Positions 57,781 through 64,000 of a stretch of DNA of 64,000 nucleotides are shown here, piece after piece. Both the position numbers and the translations under genes were made by a program. The DNA lies in assembly GCA_037957365.1 (NCBI GenBank), contig JARHVA010001472.1, forward strand, positions 2,284,001-2,348,000, read 5' to 3'. The DNA comes from Torreya grandis. Taxonomy: Eukaryota > Streptophyta > Pinopsida > Cupressales > Taxaceae. Under the pieces are notes generated by a model, which ran no database searches, was not told the origin of the DNA, and saw nothing but the letters and a program-made list of their open reading frames with translations. Every line of letters starts with the position of its first letter. The first letter of the stretch is position 1.

Positions 57781-58755
57781 TGTCACATTCTTCCCTCTTA
57801 CCTATGATCTAGGAATTCAACTCAAAGGAGGAGGTTAGTATAGAGTTAGTTCTAAAAATAATGAAATCAACTCACTAACAATCTAACATCTCTAGCCTAG
57901 ATCATGGGTGGAGCATGGTGAACAAACCAACTAAAAACATAACTAAAAATGGAAAGAAATGACAATTTAAACACAAAATACAAATTCTTTACCCAAATCC
58001 TTGATTGTTCCAAAAGTCTTCTTTGTTGACTTACTCATATTTGTGCTCAAAAGGTCTTCATCAATGGAGTGTGGCTACCTTCATCTCCTCTTGGCACCTT
58101 GTTCAATACTTAGCTTTGGATTTATTAATTCAATGACTTGATGGCTTTGGCTCAATTTTGGCATTATAACACTAGGATTTTAGCTTCACGAATCTATTCT
58201 TGCATTATAAATCTACTTTGATTGAGCTCCCTAAATGAGGAGCTCTAGGATTGCTTTTATAGGCTTTCAATCCCTTGGAATAGGTTAAATCTGACCATGG
58301 TTGGGTTTATTAATTTTGGTTGAGTTTGGCATATTCTTAGGATATTCTTTTAGATATCTTCCAAAAGTGACAAATCACAAAGGTAATGAGGGTGTCCTAG
58401 AATGTTATAATATGCTCTTGAATTTCCTTTTTAGCAATTGATTTAATTGATTTATTATCTCATGGGTGAACTCAATTAGGATTTAAAATTGATTTAACTT
58501 GTTAATTGATTTTGATTAGGATGTGTAAGTCAATTAATTATTTTTAGGCATTTGGTCATTTGTTTGATTTTGATTAATTCAATATGTGTATTTAACTTAT
58601 TTAATTGACTTGATTAGGCCAAATTGATTTAATACAAGGTTATAAATCCAAATTTGAGACTAATAGAAATTCTTAGGTTAAATGTTCGATGATTGGTAAG
58701 AATTGGTCTAATAGTCTGATGCAAAGCCATTGATGGCTAAATTTATATGTCTACA
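57781..58755 (-). repeat. 3' LTR of element G
   Basis: On the minus strand it begins TGTAGACATATAAATT and ends AATGTGACA (975 bases), with short TGT/ACA inverted ends. A TATA box lies at 58255-58262 (minus strand CTATAAAAGCAAT). It is homologous to the solo LTR at 54315-55514 in opposite orientation. Confidence 0.7.
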
Positions 58756-58756
58756 A

Positions 58757-58772
58757 TTTACCCCTATTTGGG
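58757..58772 (-). promoter_or_regulatory. Polypurine tract of element G
   Basis: The reverse complement reads CCCAAATAGGGGTAAA directly before the LTR start, as required for plus-strand priming. Confidence 0.6.
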
Positions 58773-61090
58773 AAGATGTTTGAAAGTTGTAACCATAGTA
58801 ACATCTTTTCAAAGAATAAAATGGTTATTTATGCTTATAACTACAATGGTAATGATTGAATTGTAGCTTCCCCTTGAGGGAGTGATTAGCAAATGGGTCA
58901 GAAAATGGTCCCTTAAAAGAAATAAGCAAAATGAGGAGACCAAAAAAATGAAGATGATGTGGTGATAACAGAATGATTCACCCAAATTTGGGTAAAATCA
59001 CTAAGAAATGCAAGTGGGATGGTGTAAAATGATTTACCCAAAGGCAGTTATAAGAATTATATCCCGATAGTGGCAACATGATATGATAACACAATGATTT
59101 TCCCTAGCAGGTGATATACTCAACTAAGAAAATGGAGTTGCCCCAATTAGGATAGACAAACAAGAAAGGAAATTGGTTATAACACAATGATTTTCCCCAG
59201 TAGGCAATATAATCATTCAGAATGCATGTGGCATGGTAAATAATGCTAATGGAGTATACCTCGATTATGAAAAACATGATTGATGGCTGATGAGTGATAA
59301 CTTGATATAGAGGATAAATATGAATTGGGACAACCTGATAGTAGGGACATGCCCATCCAAATTAACAAAGGTTGAAATTCTTTCATTACTTAATTACTCT
59401 ATTTGGGATATGATTGGGATTGGATTGGGATTGTTGTTGATGTTAGTGTTGAAGAGATGGTGATGTTGCATTGATGTTGTAAACTTCTCAAAGCTAATTT
59501 TTGTTGTAGCATTTGATGGTAGGCCTCATGATAGAACACCATGGGAGCTTAGCCAAAATATGCATAAGGACTAACTCTCAATATTTGATACTCAATGGAA
59601 AATAATTATACTAATGATAAAAACCATGATCATAATGTAGACATTTGTATATGGATAGATTCAAAAATAATGTGCAAGGAATCACCCAACGAACACACAT
59701 ACTATGAATCAAGGCCACATTATTGAAAGCAAACAAACAAGCACACAAATAAACAAACAAAATAGACAAAGAAAGAAACAAATAAGTGTTAGTCCCTATG
59801 TTAGTATAAACAACATGATGAATATTGCCCCTAGAAACTAGGCAATAACTAAACAAACAAACAAGATGGGGGAATCGAAGAAAAGGAAAGGGGTGGCTGA
59901 GTTATCTCCATATGCACTAGGCAAGTGGACGTTGCCTACATAATTCTATGGATATGATGATCCAACAAAATTTTAGGCCAAATGTAGTTCTCCCAAGAAA
60001 TGGGAAGAAAATAATGATTGATAGAAAACATGATGGATGTGATAGAAGAATAGGGATAAACTCACAAAATGGTGATAGTGTAGGATAAAAGGCCAAAAAA
60101 GGATGGGGAAACTAAGGAAAAAGTGACTTGTTTGTAATTTAGTGAGGGTTCCTAGAATCCTTAAGGCAAAGAAATGGTTAACATTTTTCATTTTTATAAA
60201 TGTTTTTGGAATTTTTAAAGCATCTCAACTAAATCAAGAATGATGAGACACTAAAATAGTCCAAGATCATAAAATGATGAGAGTGATATAACTTGAAATT
60301 ATGCTCATAACGTGGCAAGAGCATGGCTGAAGTTGCTCGTAAAATGGTGAGAGTGTTATAACTTGAAATGATGCTCGCAAAATGGTGAGAGTGTGGCTAA
60401 AGGGGGACTAAGCTAACCTCAACATGAATCAAACATGGACCACATAGTCCTAAAATGGTTTTAGTTCATAGTAGTTCACCTCACAATGGAGGATACTATC
60501 TAGTGTAGCAGCCAATTCAAACAAAATAGGCATAGTTGGTATAATGGCATAGTATGACATAGAAATGGATAGGCGATATGTCAAGGCACAATAAACAAAT
60601 GTTTCCCCTAGCTTTCCCATAGGTGCTTATAACTAGGATATAACTGATAGATTAATGATACCAATTTGCCCTAGTAGGTGATATAATTAGTATCAAGACT
60701 AGTGAACATTGATTTTCCCTAGCAAGTGATATAATCAAGCTCACATAAACAAACTTGATAAGAATGGAATAAGAAACAAAGGATGAAACTACCAAAACTT
60801 TTGTCATACTACTCCAAAATACTACCTCTATCTGAAATGCTTGAAATAATTGCTAAAACTAATCTGATTCTGTATGTTGAAAATGTGAAACCAATGGATG
60901 AATCAAGGTCAAATGGGCTAGGTTGATATGATTCAAAACATGTTTGTTCAAGTAGGAATGTGGTTGGATGGTCTACTTGGAATGTCAAAAGAAGAGGATG
61001 GAAGAACAAATAGTTTGATAATGGCATAAAGAAAAATATTGATAATATGGTATAACTTGAAACAGTCCTTATAGACAATACATCAAGTTA
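58773..61090 (-). other. Long 3' non-coding region of element G with repeats
   Basis: No domain is recognised. It has repeated GATTTTCCC(C/T)AG(C/T)AGG motifs at about 59096, 59190, 60662 and 60710, each followed by (T)GATATA or CAATATAATCA, and the short tandem array at 60266-60405. A reverse-strand frame at 60809-61078 continues past the integrase end without a known motif. A long repeat-bearing 3' region is usual in Tat-type elements. Confidence 0.55.
60266..60405. repeat. Tandem repeat, 34-base unit in a 68-base dimer
   Basis: The units ATCATAAAATGATGAGAGTG, GCTCATAACGTGGCAAGAGC, GCTCGTAAAATGGTGAGAGT and GCTCGCAAAATGGTGAGAGT alternate with TATAACTTGAAATGAT or ATGGCTGAAGTT. A two-unit higher-order period is therefore visible. 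Confidence 0.7.
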
Positions 61091-62290
61091 CTCAAGCATA
61101 GTACCACTTAAGGTGAATAATGTTCATAAGCTCATCAAGTTCGATGTCATCTGATGTGGTGAGCCTATATGCTTTAGTGCCATAGTCTACAGTGATGATG
61201 AAAGGACCCACCTAGTTGGGTTTGAACTTTCCTTTATGCTTCTTTTCAATCATGGTATTCTTTTAGTTCTATTTTAAGACAAGATCACCAAGTTCAAATG
61301 CTCTATGTTTTACACACCAATTGTATTGACCTCAAAGTCAATTATGATAGGCCTATAGATTGTTCACAGCATCCATTCACTTCTCATCAAGTAAATATAT
61401 CTCTTACAGGTGAGCTACTCAATAGTCGTTATCATCAAGAACATGCCCGAAAGATATGTGTAATGAAGAAAACTCAACCTCAATGGGAAGTATGGCTTTA
61501 GTGCCATACAACAAGTGAGTATGGAGTGGCTCCTATGGGTGTGTGATGATTGGTATGGTGTGCCCAAAGTGTGCATAATATCTGAAGGTGCCAATCATGA
61601 CTGGTATCATTGATAATTTTTTTGAGAATGTTGACAATGGTTTTGTTTGATGCTTCAGCTTGGCCATTACCTTGAGGGTAATATGTCATTGAAAAGTGTT
61701 GTGTGATCTTGTATTTATCACATAGATTTTTGACATCCTTATTCTTAAATGATCTTCCATTATCAGATATAATGTCAAAAGGGATATCATAGTTGCAGAT
61801 GAGATGGTTAAAGATGAATTTGGAAATGTGCTTTCCATTCACATAAGTGAGGGGTATAGCTTCGACCCACTTAGTGAAATATTTGGTGGCAGTGAGAATG
61901 TGTTTATGGCCATCTGATGAGGTGGAGTTTATCTTCCCAATGAGGTTAAGGTCACTTGTAACAAATGGTCATGGTGTTAGCATTGGTTTTAGGGTCTTGG
62001 TAGGTGCATGAATCAAATTAGCATGTCATTGACACTTGTCACATTTATTGACATATGCAACTACATTTGCATCCATTGTCAACCAATAGTAACCAGCATG
62101 TAAGAGATTGTTGGATATAATTTCCCCACTAGTGTGGGCTCCACATACTTTATAAACTTCTCATAATGCTAGTATAAATTCTACTAAAGGTAAATAATGA
62201 AGTAGAGTTCCATCAAAACTATAGTGGTATAGGGTTGGTCCAAGTAGGGTGTAACATTGGGCATTATGGATGAAATCTTTGGTTTATTTT
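61090..62290 (-). pseudogene. Integrase of element G
   Basis: The reverse strand reads a zinc finger (CGAHTSGEIISNNLLHAGYY, then CDKCQ), the core (NLIGKINSTSSDGHKHI; IISDNGRSFKNKDV; GNGQAEASNKTIV) and a C-terminal FKPNWVGPFIITVDYGTKAY followed by NIIHLKWYYA. The first catalytic Asp of the usual WGLDLIG is Asn (LNLIG). The other two are intact. The 61498-61842 part is open. Stops and small shifts occur elsewhere. Confidence 0.85.
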
Positions 62291-62439
62291 TAGGATAAGT
62301 CTAGTGGGAGTATTTTCTCATGTAAATAGGCATATAGGTTTGAGTAACAATTAGAGTTGGGGCCAAAAATATGACATATTATTGCAAGAGTTAAAGGTTC
62401 ATGAATTGGTGATGTTATATTTTCTACAAGAAACTAATA

Positions 62440-62850
62440 CTCACTAGTTGTGTTTGCATGATAAATCAATGACCCAATGGTAGCCATGGCATCTATTGTT
62501 TTATTGTTCACTCTTGGTATATGCTCAAATTTAATGTCAATAATTTGTTGCTTGAGAGTGTCAACCATTGCTTTGTATGAAACCAGCTTGTCATCTTTAG
62601 TTTGGAAGTGGTCTATAACCTGATTGATGATTAACTAAGAATCACCATAAATTGTTAGATGACATATATTTCATTATACCACCTATCAAATCCCTATGAT
62701 AAGTGCTTCATATTTGGCCATGTTAATGATACAAGGAAAGTTGATTTTGAATGACTTGGGGATTAGATCCCCCTGAGATGTTATGAATAAAAGGCCTACC
62801 CTCGAGCCATGTGCGGTGAATGATCCATCAAAATATAGCTTCTAAGACTA
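62440..62850 (-). pseudogene. aRNH of element G, downstream of gRNH
   Basis: The reverse strand reads KLYFDGSFTAHGSRVGLLFI (first Asp), INFPCIINMAKYEALIIGI (Glu), and then a frameshifted remainder. It follows gRNH and precedes integrase, the usual place in Tat elements, in contrast with elements A, B and F. Confidence 0.75.
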
Positions 62851-63400
62851 CTCCTTAACATGTGTTTCAATGATGGTCAAGATGGATGCATCAAGAAATT
62901 GGAATGTTAATGGATTTATGTCTTTAAGAGGTGCTTTAGCAAGTTGATTTATGAGAATTTGCCCCTTGATTGATTTTTGGTTTACATACTCTATCTCAAA
63001 CTCATTGAGTAACATGATCCATTTGGCCATATGGCCTTACAAATTTATTTTTGATAGTAGATACTTAAGCATATCTACTTTGGAAATAACCATGGTCTTA
63101 TTGTTCAACATGTAGTGTCATAGTTTATAAGCTATGAAGACCATAGTGAGATAACATTTTTTGATGGATGTATAGTTTTGCTCATACATAACCAGTGTAT
63201 GGCTTAAATAGTATACTGCATGCTCTTTTCTCTTGTCAATGTGTTGAGATAGAAGTGCCCCTAGATCATTATCAGTAGCTAAAAGATATAACAAGAATGG
63301 TTTCCTTGGCATCAGAGGCAATAGAACTAGGGGAATTTCAAGATAGTTATTTAGTTGTTAAAAAGCCTTTAACAGTCATTATCCCAATGAAATATGACAC
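62851..63400 (-). pseudogene. gRNH of element G
   Basis: The reverse strand reads FLLYLLATDNDLGALLSQH, EHAVYYLSHTLVMYEQNYTS (63118-63321) and AKWIMLLNEFEIEYVNQKSI with KGQILINQLAKAP (62848-63030). The position of the usual first catalytic Asp (LYTDAS) is Leu (LYLLAT). Confidence 0.8.
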
Positions 63401-63419
63401 TTTTCTTAAGTAGGTGTGT

Positions 63420-64000
63420 AAATGGATGGCACTTATCTATAAATTGATATATGAAGCATCAAATGGACTAGATCTTACCCTAAAAACTATACAGCTACTT
63501 CAGATTGGTAAGTGGTATCATCTCTATTATGGCTCTTACTTTAGCTGGATCAATTTCAATACCCCTATGAGACATGATAAAGCCCAATAATTTTCCCAGT
63601 GTAACTCCAAACACACACTTATTTATTGTTGAGCCTGACTTTGTAATATCATAGTCACTCAAATATCTTCCTTAATGTTGTTGGATGGTCAGCGCTAGTT
63701 TTAGATTTTCCTAGCATGTCATCAACATAGTCTTTGATAGTGTCATGCATCAAATCATTAAATATGACTGTCATAGCTCTTTGATAAGTGGCCCTTATGT
63801 TCTTAAGGCCAAATGACATGACTTATTAATAGAATGTTCCCCATAGAGTGGTGAATGTTATTTTGTGTTGGTCTTCTGATGCTATTCTAATTTGATTGTA
63901 ACTTGAGAAGCCATCTATTAGTGAAATCATCTCATAACCTCTTATGGAGTTGATTATCATGTCAATATTAGGTAGTGTAAATTCATCTTTAGGGAATGCT
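63420..64000 (-). pseudogene. Reverse transcriptase of element G (partial, continues outside)
   Basis: The reverse strand reads FTLPNIDMIINSIRGYEMIS, LIDGFSSYNQIRIASEDQHK, MSFGLKNIRATYQRAMTVIF and KDYVDDMLGKSKT. The active site is YVDD, typical of one Tat sublineage, and is intact. A pair of stops interrupts the stretch before MSFGL. Confidence 0.85.

Larger units (their letters stand above)
57781..64000 (-). mobile_element. Element G: minus-strand Tat-type Ty3/gypsy element, runs off the window
   Basis: Right to left: RT (63420-64000), gRNH (62848-63400), aRNH (62440-62850), integrase (61090-62290), a non-coding 3' region with tandem repeats (58773-61090), polypurine tract (58757-58772) and 3' LTR (57781-58755). 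The 5' part lies beyond the window, so the target-site duplication cannot be checked. Confidence 0.8.

Noticed and set aside
1..64000. CRISPR arrays, operons, riboswitches, prokaryotic terminators
   Set aside because: No regular spacer-repeat array and no prokaryotic gene organisation. The content is plant retroelement DNA.

Overview
This 64 kb window looks like intergenic DNA from a large plant nuclear genome. It is AT-rich and intron-poor, with no bacterial-style gene order, and almost everything that can be identified is a decayed LTR retrotransposon. A gymnosperm-like genome full of old nested insertions would fit, but the species cannot be told from the sequence. I see no intact host gene, no tRNA or rRNA gene and no CRISPR array. 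Every protein-like stretch is broken by stops or frameshifts. Many stops lie where Gln (CAG/CAA) or Arg (CGA) would be expected, the pattern left by deamination of methylated cytosine.

Layout. (1) 1-8714: element H, an LTR element without a recognisable pol (LARD-like). Its left LTR is cut by the window start and its right LTR is 7660-8714. It carries a LINE-derived RNase H fossil (1588-2515) and an unidentified coiled-coil ORF fossil (about 2981-4380). (2) About 9250-27392: element B, an old minus-strand Ty3/gypsy element of Tat type (PBS, gag, protease, aRNH, RT, gRNH, integrase). It was split by element A, a younger complete plus-strand Ty3/gypsy element at 10032-21864 with 2.8 kb LTRs and the 5-bp duplication CACTG, and by a GC-rich block at 23848-25120. 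(3) 30181-31532: a long inverted repeat with a 35-base loop, made of two LTR-like arms that also occur at about 32139-32908 and 50185-50560. (4) 32139-48690: element C (plus strand), whose gag is split by element D (33956-46407, minus, duplication CATAT), whose own gag is split by element E (37470-44033, minus, duplication ACATC). This is a three-level nest. (5) 48960-50180: a minus-strand pol fragment (gRNH plus aRNH). (6) About 50560-57780: element F, a minus-strand Tat-type pol with a solo LTR (54315-55514) inside its integrase zinc-finger region and a degenerate tandem array in its 3' part. (7) 57781-64000: element G, a minus-strand Tat-type element that runs off the window.

The main biological interest is in the Tat-type elements. 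They carry a second, archaeal-type RNase H (aRNH) in two positions: upstream of RT in A, B and F, and downstream of the original RNase H (gRNH) in G and the 49-50 kb fragment. In A the aRNH keeps all four catalytic acidic residues, while the gRNHs of A, B, F and G all lack the usual first Asp. The LTRs of A also hold an unusual dense array of the heptamer GGTTCAA in both orientations.
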